Shown piece by piece: positions 6,843 through 15,584 of a stretch of DNA of 64,000 bases. The DNA is from an uncultured Bacteroidales bacterium. GTDB taxonomy: Bacteria; Bacteroidota; Bacteroidia; Bacteroidales; Paludibacteraceae. The notes beneath the pieces were generated by a model. That model did not search any database. It was given only the letters and a program-made list of their open reading frames with translations, and had not been told where the DNA came from. The stretch is taken from assembly GCA_946411385.1 (NCBI GenBank), contig CAMKDV010000008.1, forward strand, positions 95,492 to 159,491, given 5' to 3'. Both the position numbers and the translations under genes were made by a program. The stretch's first letter is position 1; every line of letters starts with the position of its first letter.

Positions 6843-7298
6843 CTATTTAGTCTTCAATTCGTTCAGCAAGGCTGTGCAGCCTTCGAAGAGGTCGCGGTAG
6901 GTGGCATCGAAATCGCCGGTATACCACGGGTCGGCTACATCGTCGGCGTGACCTGCCCAAGTCATGAGCAACGACACTTTGCCTTCGTCATCCTCGCCTA
7001 CGATATAGCGGAGCAGACGCAGATTGCTGCGATCCATGCAGATGATGCGGTCGTAGTAATCATAATCGGCTCGCGTCATCCGTCGCGCTGCATGACGGCT
7101 GAACGGAATACCTTTCTCCGTCAGTTTGCGTTTGGCAGGCGGATAGATATCGTTGCCGGTCTCTTCGGAGGAAACAGCAGCGGACGCTATCTCAAACTGC
7201 CGCGACAAGCCCGCCTGCGCAACCATGTGCTTGAACAGATATTCCGCCATCGGCGAGCGGCAGATATTGCCATGGCATATAAACAAAATCTTTTGCAT
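6843..7298 (-). CDS. Low-molecular-weight protein tyrosine phosphatase
   Basis: The protein has 151 residues, the usual family length. The phosphate-binding loop CHGNICRS starts at Cys8, with Arg14 completing C-x5-R. The general acid is Asp123 in DPWYTGDF. The enzyme removes phosphate from tyrosine through a cysteinyl-phosphate intermediate in the cytosol; in many bacteria it pairs with a tyrosine kinase that controls polysaccharide export, but no such kinase is encoded here. All catalytic residues are present, so it should be active. It is part of the minus-strand run from 15528 to 5109. Confidence 0.95.
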   Translation of the reverse strand: MQKILFICHGNICRSPMAEYLFKHMVAQAGLSRQFEIASAAVSSEETGNDIYPPAKRKLTEKGIPFSRHAARRMTRADYDYYDRIICMDRSNLRLLRYIVGEDDEGKVSLLMTWAGHADDVADPWYTGDFDATYRDLFEGCTALLNELKTK

Positions 7299-7338
7299 GT
7301 ACCCTACCGTTTGTTCTGCGCCGCAAGGGGTCGACTAC

Positions 7339-7842
7339 TTATCGCTTATTCAGCAGCAGACCGTCTTGCCAATTGAGCGTGGGATAGGTCTTGCGCAGGT
7401 ACTCCACCGCCTCTTCCACGCCACTGGAACCGCTGGTAGCAAACGGAATAAGCTTCTTGCCCTGCAATTGCTCCAGATTGTTGTCGATCCACGAGTTGAT
7501 GATGCGCGGACAAATACCCCACCAAATAGGAAAACCGATATAAATCGTGCTATACGGGCGTATATCCGTGCATTGCTTGATAGTAGGCCGCTCGTTGGGA
7601 TCTTTCATTTCGAGCGATGAGCGTGACTGTTCGTTACGCCAGTCAAGGTCAGCGGCCGTATATGGTTCGGCTGCTTCGATCTCCCAAAGCACGGCGTTGT
7701 GCTGCTTGGCAAGCTTTTGTGCTGCGGCACGGGTGGTGCCCGTAGCCGAGAAATAAGCGACTAAGGTTTGCATGTTCTGAGTGTTTTGTGCGCAAAGCGT
7801 GAGCGTGGTCAGCAGCAATGCGCAAAGGGTGAGACGTTTCAT
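7339..7842 (-). CDS. Flavodoxin with a signal-like N-terminus
   Basis: The FMN-phosphate loop is VAYFSATGTTRAAA (about 28-41), the family signature for long-chain flavodoxins of anaerobes. IYIGFPIWWG and the ATSGSSGVE loop, which contact the flavin, follow. The first 23 residues (MKRLTLCALLLTTLTLCAQN and on) look like a signal peptide, so the protein may be periplasmic, which is unusual for an electron carrier but seen in Bacteroidota. The alternative is an internal start at Met24 that gives a cytosolic flavodoxin. It is encoded 18 bp after the lipoprotein gene at 7861-8766 ends, in the same run. Confidence 0.88.
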   Translation of the reverse strand: MKRLTLCALLLTTLTLCAQNTQNMQTLVAYFSATGTTRAAAQKLAKQHNAVLWEIEAAEPYTAADLDWRNEQSRSSLEMKDPNERPTIKQCTDIRPYSTIYIGFPIWWGICPRIINSWIDNNLEQLQGKKLIPFATSGSSGVEEAVEYLRKTYPTLNWQDGLLLNKR

Positions 7843-7860
7843 ATAAAGTAGTTTTTATGG

Positions 7861-8766
7861 TCAGAGTGTCACAGCCGGCCAACCGTAATCCTGATAATAG
7901 CGGACATCCAGGTTGTTGCGGCGGATATATTCGCGCAGTTGCAGTCGGCGAGCCGCTTCGCGAATTTCGTGATTGGAGTAGATGTTCTGATATATCTCGT
8001 AATAATCGTTGCCGAAGATCCGTTTGGCACTGGCTTCGTTGCCTGCTCCGTCCACGGTCTGTTCGAATGCCGTGACGCGCGTTGTGCCGTCTTCGTCGCC
8101 AAGTGACATTCTGCCGGCGTGTATGCCGCCGGAAACAGTCTTGAGCGTGTCGCCGCTGCGATTATACCAGTTAATCTCAAATACTCCGTACACATCGGTA
8201 GCGTCGGTGGCAACGAACTGAACGGTCGGTACACACAGTTCGCCTTGCAGGTAATACGGAGCAATCTCGCTAACGAGATAGTCGCCAATAGTGTGAATCA
8301 GATTCCATTCTTGGCGGCTGGTACGAATATAATTCGTTGCGTGGAATTTGTTGTTGGCATAATCTGCAATGAGCCATTGACCATTGACTTTCTCCATGAG
8401 GAACGATTCGTCTGTTGCCTCGTAATCCGAGTCTTGGGGATGCACGAGGATGCTTGCCGTTGCGTGTGTGGCGTCTTGTTTTTGTACCGACTGCACCTCG
8501 CAGTTGCAATCCTGAATCGGGCTGTCGTCAGCCGCTACAAACCACCAGTCCCATTGATGCTCCAAGGGTGTGGCTTCAGGCAGGTTGACCATGGTATCGA
8601 GCACGGCATAAAAATCTTCCGTCAGAAATTTGCGCGACTGCTCCAATTGGTGCAAATAAGGTATATGTTTGCACAATTCCGCAGCCCGTTCGTTGAGTTG
8701 TTTTTCCGTCGTGCCGCAACCGATGAGACACGCTGCCGCTACAATAAGGACAAAAAGTTTTTTCAT
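7861..8766 (-). CDS. Hypothetical lipoprotein, possibly DUF3828-like
   Basis: A lipobox ends in LIGCGT (Cys17), so the 301-residue product should be anchored in the envelope as a lipoprotein. The N-terminal domain (about 30-165) carries helices with FYAVLDTM and a strand-rich segment with DWWFVAADDSPIQDC and VNGQWLIADY. That layout recalls DUF3828 / NTF2-like accessory domains. The C-terminal half (165-301) is a second, unrecognised domain. It lies between dnaG and the flavodoxin gene. The assignment to a family is tentative and the role unknown. Confidence 0.6.
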   Translation of the reverse strand: MKKLFVLIVAAACLIGCGTTEKQLNERAAELCKHIPYLHQLEQSRKFLTEDFYAVLDTMVNLPEATPLEHQWDWWFVAADDSPIQDCNCEVQSVQKQDATHATASILVHPQDSDYEATDESFLMEKVNGQWLIADYANNKFHATNYIRTSRQEWNLIHTIGDYLVSEIAPYYLQGELCVPTVQFVATDATDVYGVFEINWYNRSGDTLKTVSGGIHAGRMSLGDEDGTTRVTAFEQTVDGAGNEASAKRIFGNDYYEIYQNIYSNHEIREAARRLQLREYIRRNNLDVRYYQDYGWPAVTL

Positions 8767-8785
8767 ATTTCAGGCTTTTGATGAT

Positions 8786-10822
8786 TTACATGGTGCGATG
8801 ACCGAGAAAATCGCTCATCTCCTTTTTAGCTTTTTTCAACTCGTTGCTCTGCATCAACAGTTGCATAGCCTTGTTATCATCTCCGGCGTCGGACGCTTCT
8901 TTTATCTGGCGCTGAACTTGCTCGATGCGCCGGTTGAGCACATTGAGCTGCAGTTCGCACACGATGAGCGGCACTTGTTCGCGCAGCATATCGGCTTCGG
9001 ATTGCTCGTTCACCTCTTGCATCACATTCTCGGAGATGGCTACTTGCGAGAATATTCTGGACAGCTGATAGCGGTCGGCAATCAAGTCACATGCCAGCGC
9101 ACTGATCTCTGGATCGGGATGGAACTTAAAGAAGTTCTCCGCGACGAAGTCATCGGCATTTTTGTGGGCTTCGAACTCATCGCAAATACGCTTGTACAGC
9201 GGGCTTGTTATCTCTATCGCACTGATACGGAGCTGGCTTAGGATATAATCGCCCACCGAAACCGTTGTTCCGTTAGGGAAAGCAAACAGCGGCCGTTCGC
9301 CATACTTGACGATGAGTTGAATCAGGTTGCGGAAGTTCTGGTCGATCTTGTTTTCTGCACGGCGCTGCTGTGGAGCCGCTGCTGTCTGCTCAGTGGGGAG
9401 TATTTCCTCATTGGCTTTATCCCTTTCCTGTTCAGCACGCTGCTTGACGGCTTTGTCCCTGTTGGCATTACGCTGGGATGCAACGGCGCGAGAAAGCAAG
9501 TCGGGCGAAGTCTGAACAACCGCCGCACAATCGCGGATATACTCGTAGCGGGTTATCTCGTCGGGAATGAGAGCAATGGACTGCACCAGCTCGTGGGTCA
9601 GTTCGGATCGTTTGGACGGATCGTCCTTTGCCTCTTCCCAACTGAGTTGTGCCTTGAATCGGATAAAATCTTTTTGGTTTTTCTCGATATATTCGATAAA
9701 CTCGATGGCATTATGGCTCTGCGCGTACGAATCCGGATCTTCGCCGTTGGGCAACAGCACCACTTTGACGGTAAAACCTTCCTGTAGGAACATGTCTATA
9801 CCCCGGATAGCGGCGTGAATACCTGCACTATCGCCATCATAAAGTACGGTTATCTTCGATGTGAAGCGCTTGATAAGCCGCACTTGCGCCTGTGTGAGCG
9901 CCGTACCGCCGGAACATACCACATTCTGTATACCTGCCTGGTACATCGAGAGGACATCCATCTGTCCCTCTACCAGATAGCATAGGTCTTTTTGCGTGAT
10001 GGCTTTTCTGGCTTGGTGCAAGCCGTACAGTTCGTTGGTTTTGGAATAGATGATCGATCCGGGCGAATTGACGTACTTGCCCATAGGAATCTCCTTGCCG
10101 GTGGCATCGTACTTCTTGCGCAGTATACGCCCGGCAAAAGCCACTGTCTTGCCCGAAGGCGTATAGATGGGGAAAATCACGCGGTCGCGGAAGCGGTCGG
10201 TAATCCTACCGTCCTCTTTCTGTATACACACGCCCGTACCGATTGCGATTTCGGGATTGGTAGTGAGGGGAGTGTTGGTCAGATATTTATCCACAAACCC
10301 AGCTTTCCTCGCGGCATCGAATAGTGCCGTCTTCTTATCGGGAGAGAAACCCAAACCATACTCCTTGATTGTAGCGTCTTGCAAACCGCGCTCATGGAAA
10401 TATGCCAGACCTACAGCCCTGCCTTCCTCCGTCTCCCACAACTGCTTCTGAAACCACTTGTTCACCCATTCGTTCACGGCAAACATCGACTCTCTGTCAT
10501 CTTGCTGCTGCTTCTCTTCCGGCGTCAGTTCGCGCTCCTCGATCTCAATATGGTATTTTTTTGCCAATATACGCAACGCTTCCACATAGCTGCAGTTCTC
10601 TATTTTCATGACGAAACCAACGGCATTTCCGCTCTCACCGCAACCGAAACATTTGAAGATGCCTTTCGCCGGTGAAACCGTGAACGACCCTGTCCTTTCC
10701 GAATGGAACGGACACAAACCTATCAGGTTCGCTCCGCGGCGCTTGAGCGAGACATGATCGGATACCACCTCTTCTATCTTGGCGGCAGCGAAAATCTTAT
10801 CTATGGTTGGCCGGGGAATCAT
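8786..10822 (-). CDS. dnaG: DNA primase DnaG
   Basis: The primase makes RNA primers at the replication fork in the cytosol. I use ATG 10822 (MIPRPTIDKIF), since the upstream extension is read from a repeat spacer. The zinc-binding domain has Cys37, His40, Cys58 and Cys61 (CPFH and CFGCG). The TOPRIM core shows EGQMDV (285-290) and DGDSAG (329-334). The 678-residue length is close to other Bacteroidales primases. A helical C-terminal part of about 200 residues, rich in Lys and Glu, should contact the DnaB helicase. It lies downstream of a small barrel gene, separated by a 69-bp low-complexity spacer. Confidence 0.97.
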   Translation of the reverse strand: MIPRPTIDKIFAAAKIEEVVSDHVSLKRRGANLIGLCPFHSERTGSFTVSPAKGIFKCFGCGESGNAVGFVMKIENCSYVEALRILAKKYHIEIEERELTPEEKQQQDDRESMFAVNEWVNKWFQKQLWETEEGRAVGLAYFHERGLQDATIKEYGLGFSPDKKTALFDAARKAGFVDKYLTNTPLTTNPEIAIGTGVCIQKEDGRITDRFRDRVIFPIYTPSGKTVAFAGRILRKKYDATGKEIPMGKYVNSPGSIIYSKTNELYGLHQARKAITQKDLCYLVEGQMDVLSMYQAGIQNVVCSGGTALTQAQVRLIKRFTSKITVLYDGDSAGIHAAIRGIDMFLQEGFTVKVVLLPNGEDPDSYAQSHNAIEFIEYIEKNQKDFIRFKAQLSWEEAKDDPSKRSELTHELVQSIALIPDEITRYEYIRDCAAVVQTSPDLLSRAVASQRNANRDKAVKQRAEQERDKANEEILPTEQTAAAPQQRRAENKIDQNFRNLIQLIVKYGERPLFAFPNGTTVSVGDYILSQLRISAIEITSPLYKRICDEFEAHKNADDFVAENFFKFHPDPEISALACDLIADRYQLSRIFSQVAISENVMQEVNEQSEADMLREQVPLIVCELQLNVLNRRIEQVQRQIKEASDAGDDNKAMQLLMQSNELKKAKKEMSDFLGHRTM

Positions 10823-10891
10823 GATAATTGACAATTGACGATTTACAAGTGACGATTGATTGACAAATGACAAATCACAAATCACAAATAA
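10823..10891. repeat. Low-complexity spacer with ACAAATGACAAATC-type units
   Basis: Short degenerate units (tgacaaatgacaaatcacaaatcac, here 10860-10884, and tgacaattgacgat before it) fill almost the whole gap between the barrel gene and dnaG. Such spacers are frequent in Bacteroidales genomes; no function is assigned. Confidence 0.6.
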
Positions 10892-11608
10892 TTACTGTCT
10901 CCAGAAATACAAACCGATCTTTATCTGCCACTGGTCGAAGCGTCCGCGTGTCCAGCGATCCACATCCACGCCGAGCTTGGCATACGTATCGTACTTGAAC
11001 GGGTTAATCAAACCGAAATCATATCCGCCACGCAGAAAGAACTGCTTGTACTGGAATCCCGCACCTACGCCCCACGTAACGTTCAGGCGTTTGTAGTCCT
11101 CAAAAGCCTGATTGTCGCGGTACTCATAGCCGTAACGCGTCTTTTTGGTCGTGCCTTCCGAGTCACGCACATATTCTTGCTCTTTGAGCGAGAGATGCAC
11201 CTGAATAGTAGGACCGGTGTAGAGCATCAGATAGGTCTCACCGGCAATCTCGAACTTGTACTGCCAATCGGTGAACAGTTCAATGCCCTGATACGAATCG
11301 CGATAGGACACCTGTTCGGTAGAATACGAACCCGTGGAAGTCCATTTCGACTGGTACATAGCGTACGTATAGTTCAATCCGATGGTCGTACCGAAACCTT
11401 TGACGATAGTGGCATCGTAGTTCAGACCTATCTTCACGCCATTCATCGGCGTGGCTTCCAATGCGGTGGATGAAGCGGCAGTAGGTGAGTTCAGGCGAAG
11501 CGTAGGGGATGCAAAGCCTACCTGAATACCCAGACCACCCATCTCATTCTGCGCAAACAGTGTGGTGGTCAGCAAGATGCTGAAAAGGAGTGTTGTTATT
11601 TTTTTCAT
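10892..11608 (-). CDS. Outer-membrane beta-barrel protein, porin-like, 238 aa
   Basis: A signal peptide (cleavage after TTTLFAQ, residue 20) leads to a mature part made of alternating hydrophobic and polar strands with many aromatic residues. GLNYDATIVKGFGTTIGLNY and GVGAGFQYKQFFLRGGYDFG are typical amphipathic strands of PF13568/PF13505-type barrels of eight to ten strands. The last residues, IKIGLYFWRQ, form a terminal strand. The location is the outer membrane; the substrate is unknown. The gene follows the OstA-like gene, whose product also serves the outer membrane. Confidence 0.85.
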   Translation of the reverse strand: MKKITTLLFSILLTTTLFAQNEMGGLGIQVGFASPTLRLNSPTAASSTALEATPMNGVKIGLNYDATIVKGFGTTIGLNYTYAMYQSKWTSTGSYSTEQVSYRDSYQGIELFTDWQYKFEIAGETYLMLYTGPTIQVHLSLKEQEYVRDSEGTTKKTRYGYEYRDNQAFEDYKRLNVTWGVGAGFQYKQFFLRGGYDFGLINPFKYDTYAKLGVDVDRWTRGRFDQWQIKIGLYFWRQ

Positions 11609-11644
11609 ATTTCTCGTTGTTTTCGTTTATTCTTGTTCTTTCGC

Positions 11645-13279
11645 TTATTCCTGTTCCTGAGTAGCGCTCACTGCTTTCTTGCCCTGGCGGGGCGTGCGTG
11701 GTACATGTACGAGCACGTCAGCCGGCACACGCGGCCGCTCATCTTCCGCCCAAAAGAAAGCATTCAGGTGCATCACGGCGTCGGAGGCTTGCTCCAACGG
11801 ATACATCGTGCCGGTAGTGGAGGTGGTAAACAGCACATGATGCACTTGGCGGTTCTCCAGAAAGACCTTCACAAAACTGCTCTGCGTACGATTGCAACCG
11901 GTGATGCTATGGTCTTTCTCATCTATCGGGAAAAAGACTGTCTCGGCATTGCCGTTCACATCCACGCGGTACACATCGCCATCCCTCACATGGGCAAACA
12001 TCTCCTTGCCGCTCATCTGGTTGTAATGGAGCAGGTCGTGTTGTTGGATGCAGATGGCGTTGCCCATTCCGTGGGCATAATCGACGGCATCGTCTTTCAT
12101 GTAGACGTATATACTATCCGCCGACACCTGATTATTATCGCTCCAACACACCGGCATTCCGTACATTTTCCCGATGGAATCGTTGCCCAGGTATACCATC
12201 GAGTCGCAAACAGCTTGCATATCCTCGCGGTAGATGCGCACATTGCGGTAGGCGCGAATGCGGCGGTAAGTGCTGTCTTTCGGCAGTGTGTCGGATAGCG
12301 CCAGTTCCTCCGTATAGAGGGTGTCGGCATGAACGAATGTGTGTAGACTGTCGCCCCAGCTCTCGAGCAACGCACGGCGCGTAACAAAACCGTAATCGCC
12401 CCATTCGGGATGCAGAGCCGCCTCCGAACCACTCTCGTACATCTCGCCGTAATCGCCGCGTAGGGTCATCTGCTCGGTGGAATCGATGATTTCGATATTT
12501 CCGTACAAGCGTCCGAAAGAGCGTATCTTGTCGTAGAAGATCGTATCGCCTATCAGAAACATTCCATCGGTATGGGTCACCGACGAACGGTCGTACAGTT
12601 CCGATTCCTCGGTGCGGGTGTTATATAGCCCGTTGGACGATAGGATAGTGGTCTCCCGCTCGTACAGCACCACCGTAGGGCTGACCAGCTGCGCTATATG
12701 CGACTCGGTATCATACAGCAGTGTATCCGTATCCATCGTAAAGCGGTCGTTCACCAGATGTACGCTATCGCGGAACGCTGCACGCTTGTTGTAAGGCGTG
12801 TATTGTCCCCACCTGGAAGTAAGTGTATTCAGGTCATCCACAATCTTTCCGCCGGAATAGTAGTACGCCAGATCCTTGACGCGGTCATAATTGAGGCTGT
12901 CGGTGGTCAGTACCGACTGATGATGGATGAGCCTCACATTCTGGCGCAGACGGGCAAGCTTGGTATTGCCGTTGTAGAACAGCTTGTCGCCAAAACCCGT
13001 CAGCGTATCACCCTGCACCAATCGCACATGCCCGAATGCATCCAGGCTGTTCGTGCCTTCGTAGAAGCACGCCGAATCGCAATACATTAGCGCGTCATCA
13101 TGACGGAAAAGCACGTTGCCAATCACAATCTGTGCATCCGGCGCTACCTCCTGGTCAAACAGCAAGTTGTCAGCCCGCTCCAGATACACAAGCGTCTGCG
13201 CGGTTGAAAATTGAAAAATGAGAATTGAAAGGACAATGAGTCCTCTCCTTAGCGCACTATGTTTCCTTTCACTTTTCAC
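11645..13279 (-). CDS. OstA-like (LptA/LptD N-domain) periplasmic protein
   Basis: The protein has 544 residues with a signal peptide (LIVLSILIFQFSTAQ). The mature part is a repetitive beta-jellyroll of the OstA_2 type: repeated strands such as LMYCDSACFYEGTNSLDAFG and LRGDYGEMYESG, with alternating D-x-L and Y motifs. OstA domains carry lipopolysaccharide across the periplasm to LptD. No C-terminal barrel is present, so this is a soluble bridge or accessory factor. Translation seems to begin at GTG 13279, inside a GAAAGGTGAAAAGTG repeat that could fold with a complementary stretch in the signal-peptide codons. The neighbours (SurA-like, PPIase lipoprotein) fit outer-membrane assembly. Confidence 0.88.
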   Translation of the reverse strand: MKSERKHSALRRGLIVLSILIFQFSTAQTLVYLERADNLLFDQEVAPDAQIVIGNVLFRHDDALMYCDSACFYEGTNSLDAFGHVRLVQGDTLTGFGDKLFYNGNTKLARLRQNVRLIHHQSVLTTDSLNYDRVKDLAYYYSGGKIVDDLNTLTSRWGQYTPYNKRAAFRDSVHLVNDRFTMDTDTLLYDTESHIAQLVSPTVVLYERETTILSSNGLYNTRTEESELYDRSSVTHTDGMFLIGDTIFYDKIRSFGRLYGNIEIIDSTEQMTLRGDYGEMYESGSEAALHPEWGDYGFVTRRALLESWGDSLHTFVHADTLYTEELALSDTLPKDSTYRRIRAYRNVRIYREDMQAVCDSMVYLGNDSIGKMYGMPVCWSDNNQVSADSIYVYMKDDAVDYAHGMGNAICIQQHDLLHYNQMSGKEMFAHVRDGDVYRVDVNGNAETVFFPIDEKDHSITGCNRTQSSFVKVFLENRQVHHVLFTTSTTGTMYPLEQASDAVMHLNAFFWAEDERPRVPADVLVHVPRTPRQGKKAVSATQEQE

Positions 13280-13294
13280 CTTTCAATTTTCACC
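13202..13294 (-). repeat. Inverted repeat spanning the OstA-like start codon
   Basis: The 31 bases at 13202-13232 and the 30 bases at 13265-13294 are complementary except for about five differences. In the minus-strand mRNA they could form a stem of roughly 25 pairs with a 32-nt loop. The stem would include the GTG start at 13279 and the AAAGG ahead of it. Confidence 0.6.
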
Positions 13295-13296
13295 TT

Positions 13297-14646
13297 TCAA
13301 TGAATCCAATTCGGGAATTGGAACTCACATCCCGCCCACTCGGGGTCAATCATCACGTACGTCTCTTTCTGCTTGTTCAATATCCATTTGTGGATAAACT
13401 CGGCAGACAGTTTCTGCTCAAGCATCGATTTGATGGCTTGGAAATCGTCGGTCAGGTTAGCCCTGTGAACATCCGTCTTGCGTTTGAGCTTAACGATGGC
13501 GCACACCTCTTTGTTCTTGGTCGGGTCAATCATCGTGAACGGAGCGGATATCTCTCCCTCTTTCATCGCATAAATCTGCTTTGCCACTTCGGCTGGCAGG
13601 TCCTGGTACTCAAATTTCGACGAGCCTGTGTTCGGGTTAGTCATCAGTCCCGCGTTCATGGCGGTATTCTTGTCCTCGGAATATTGGATAATAGCCTGCT
13701 CAAAGGTCAGACTGTCCTGACGGATAAGTTGTGCGATAGAGTCCAATTTGTTCAAGGCATTGATCTTGTCCGTAGCCGACACGCGCGGCTTGAGCAAGAT
13801 ATGCCGGCAGTTGATGCGCTCACCATGTTTCTCGATCAGCTGGATGATGTGGTAGCCATATTCGGTCTCCACCACGCGGCTCACTTTCTTGGGGTCGTTC
13901 AATGCAAAAGCTACATCGGCAAACTCAGGAACCAGTTGTCCGCGACCTACAAAACCCAGTTCACCGCCATGTTTGGCAGATTCGGTATCTTCGGAATAGA
14001 AGCGCGCCAGCATCGAGAAATCGGCCTGCCCGCTAGTCACGCGCTCGGTAAATTCGCGCAAACGCGACTTGATGCGCTCCGTCTCTTCCACGGGCACAGG
14101 CGGCACGAAGCTTAGTATCTGCACCTCCACCTCTGCCGGCATCATGGGGATGGAGTCGGGCGGCAGACTGTTGTAGAACCGCCTGATCTCCGCCGGAGTG
14201 GGCTTGATGTTCGAGGTCAGTTTCTGCTGCATCTGTTGGATGATCATCTGATTGCGAACAGACTTCATCATCTCTTCGCGAATCTCCGAGCTGCTCTTGC
14301 GGAAATATTCCTCCATCTTCTCTTTCGATCCGATCTGCGAGATGTAGTAGTTCAGTCGCATATCCACTTGATGGCTCACCGTGGATTCCGATACTTCCAC
14401 CGAGTCCAGTTCAGCTTGGTGCAGAAACAGTTTCTGCACGGCTATCTGCTCGGGTATAACGCAATACGGGTCACCCGGGATAGCTTCGCCTTCATATTGG
14501 GCACGCAATCGCTCTTCCTCCACTTCCGAGCGGAGGATGGCTTCATCGCCCACTATCCAGATCACTTCATCGATGATGTTATCCGCCGCCATGCAAGGCA
14601 AGGCGACAGCCATAAGCAGGGTATATGTCAGTTGACGCATTTTCAT
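13297..14646 (-). CDS. surA: SurA-like periplasmic peptidyl-prolyl isomerase
   Basis: The protein has 449 residues with a signal peptide ending in LPCMAA. An N-terminal helical chaperone domain (to about 170, with DEVIWIVGDEAILRSEVEEE) is followed by a clear parvulin domain at about 175-270 (SEDTESAKHGGELGFVGRGQ, then YGYHIIQLIEKHG). A second, more diverged parvulin-like domain covers about 275-390 (CRHILLKPRV). This matches SurA, which escorts beta-barrel proteins to the Bam complex. It lies between the lipoprotein isomerase gene and the OstA-like gene, as in other Bacteroidales. The start could also be ATG 14640. Confidence 0.9.
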   Translation of the reverse strand: MKMRQLTYTLLMAVALPCMAADNIIDEVIWIVGDEAILRSEVEEERLRAQYEGEAIPGDPYCVIPEQIAVQKLFLHQAELDSVEVSESTVSHQVDMRLNYYISQIGSKEKMEEYFRKSSSEIREEMMKSVRNQMIIQQMQQKLTSNIKPTPAEIRRFYNSLPPDSIPMMPAEVEVQILSFVPPVPVEETERIKSRLREFTERVTSGQADFSMLARFYSEDTESAKHGGELGFVGRGQLVPEFADVAFALNDPKKVSRVVETEYGYHIIQLIEKHGERINCRHILLKPRVSATDKINALNKLDSIAQLIRQDSLTFEQAIIQYSEDKNTAMNAGLMTNPNTGSSKFEYQDLPAEVAKQIYAMKEGEISAPFTMIDPTKNKEVCAIVKLKRKTDVHRANLTDDFQAIKSMLEQKLSAEFIHKWILNKQKETYVMIDPEWAGCEFQFPNWIH

Positions 14647-14676
14647 TGTGTCGGTGATTTTTGTTGCTATTGTGAT

Positions 14677-15528
14677 TTATTTGTTGAATCGTATTTTTCC
14701 GTACCGCACGGCATCTTCGTACAGTTCGTCACGTTGCGTTTTCAGGAACGTCACTCGCCTCTCTGCCAAGATCATCTTGTCGATGGTAGGCCGCGCATAT
14801 TCTATCGGCATCTGCTCTCCCGCCAGCCGGCAGTCGGTAACCTGCAGCAGGTAGATCGAGGCGGTATCGCGCTCCTCAAACAGCTTGTTCGGAGCCAAAG
14901 CTTTCTGCCATTTGTTCGACGGCATCCGCATCAGTATCTGATTGCCCGTACGCCATTGCGTATTGAACAACTCATAACCGGCGGCATGGCGATAGGCATA
15001 TTTCTCGATGTACTCTATATTCTCCTCGTCGGCTATGTTCGTCAGTTTCTGCTTGAGTTCCGGTAGGGAAGGTGCGTCGGCGGGCAAAACAAGCAGTACA
15101 CCTTCCAGTATATTCTCTTGCAGCACAAACCGGTCAGCATGGCGCACATAGAAGGTGTCCGCCTCGGCTTCGCTGATATATTTTGGCATTCGTTTGTCCA
15201 CCAGATGGCGCTCATATTCCGCCACATACAGGCTGCGCCTATAATCTTCCACCAAGGCTTCCGTCTCCGGCGAACTGTGGTCTTTACCCGCCTGATACTG
15301 GAGGAGGTCGGTCGCCCAACGGCGGATATACTGATCCGCATAACGGGCACTATCCTCCGCATTGGTGGCAGCAGCCGTCACCTGATCCAGATCCGAGCGA
15401 TAGAGGTAATAGCTTCCCAGTTGCACTACGGCGCCCTCTTTCAGATCACGCTGAAACAGATTACAAGCAGACAGACCTCCTACAGCAAGCAAGATTGCTA
15501 AAAAACGATATATACGCAATGTTGTCAT
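14677..15528 (-). CDS. Peptidyl-prolyl isomerase-family lipoprotein
   Basis: The lipobox is LLAVGGLSAC (Cys22). The remaining 260 residues are helical with the SurA-N-like pattern (ADQYIRRWATDLLQYQ, YRRSLYVAEYERHLVDKRMP), but no canonical parvulin active site is visible. It is probably a chaperone rather than an active isomerase. Such a lipoprotein gene usually stands first in a SurA/OstA gene cluster of Bacteroidales. The gene has a canonical promoter just downstream of ribD, so it heads the long minus-strand run. Confidence 0.8.
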   Translation of the reverse strand: MTTLRIYRFLAILLAVGGLSACNLFQRDLKEGAVVQLGSYYLYRSDLDQVTAAATNAEDSARYADQYIRRWATDLLQYQAGKDHSSPETEALVEDYRRSLYVAEYERHLVDKRMPKYISEAEADTFYVRHADRFVLQENILEGVLLVLPADAPSLPELKQKLTNIADEENIEYIEKYAYRHAAGYELFNTQWRTGNQILMRMPSNKWQKALAPNKLFEERDTASIYLLQVTDCRLAGEQMPIEYARPTIDKMILAERRVTFLKTQRDELYEDAVRYGKIRFNK

Positions 15529-15552
15529 AAGTTCAACAAATGAATTTGCCTA

Positions 15553-15584
15553 CAAAGTTACGAAAAAAAATGCATAATTGCAAA
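15553..15584 (-). promoter_or_regulatory. Promoter of the PPIase/OstA operon
   Basis: TTTG (15584-15581), 20 bp, TAACTTTG (15560-15553) on the minus strand, directly after the ribD stop codon. It provides for transcription of the run that extends at least to the SurA and OstA-like genes. Confidence 0.8.
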
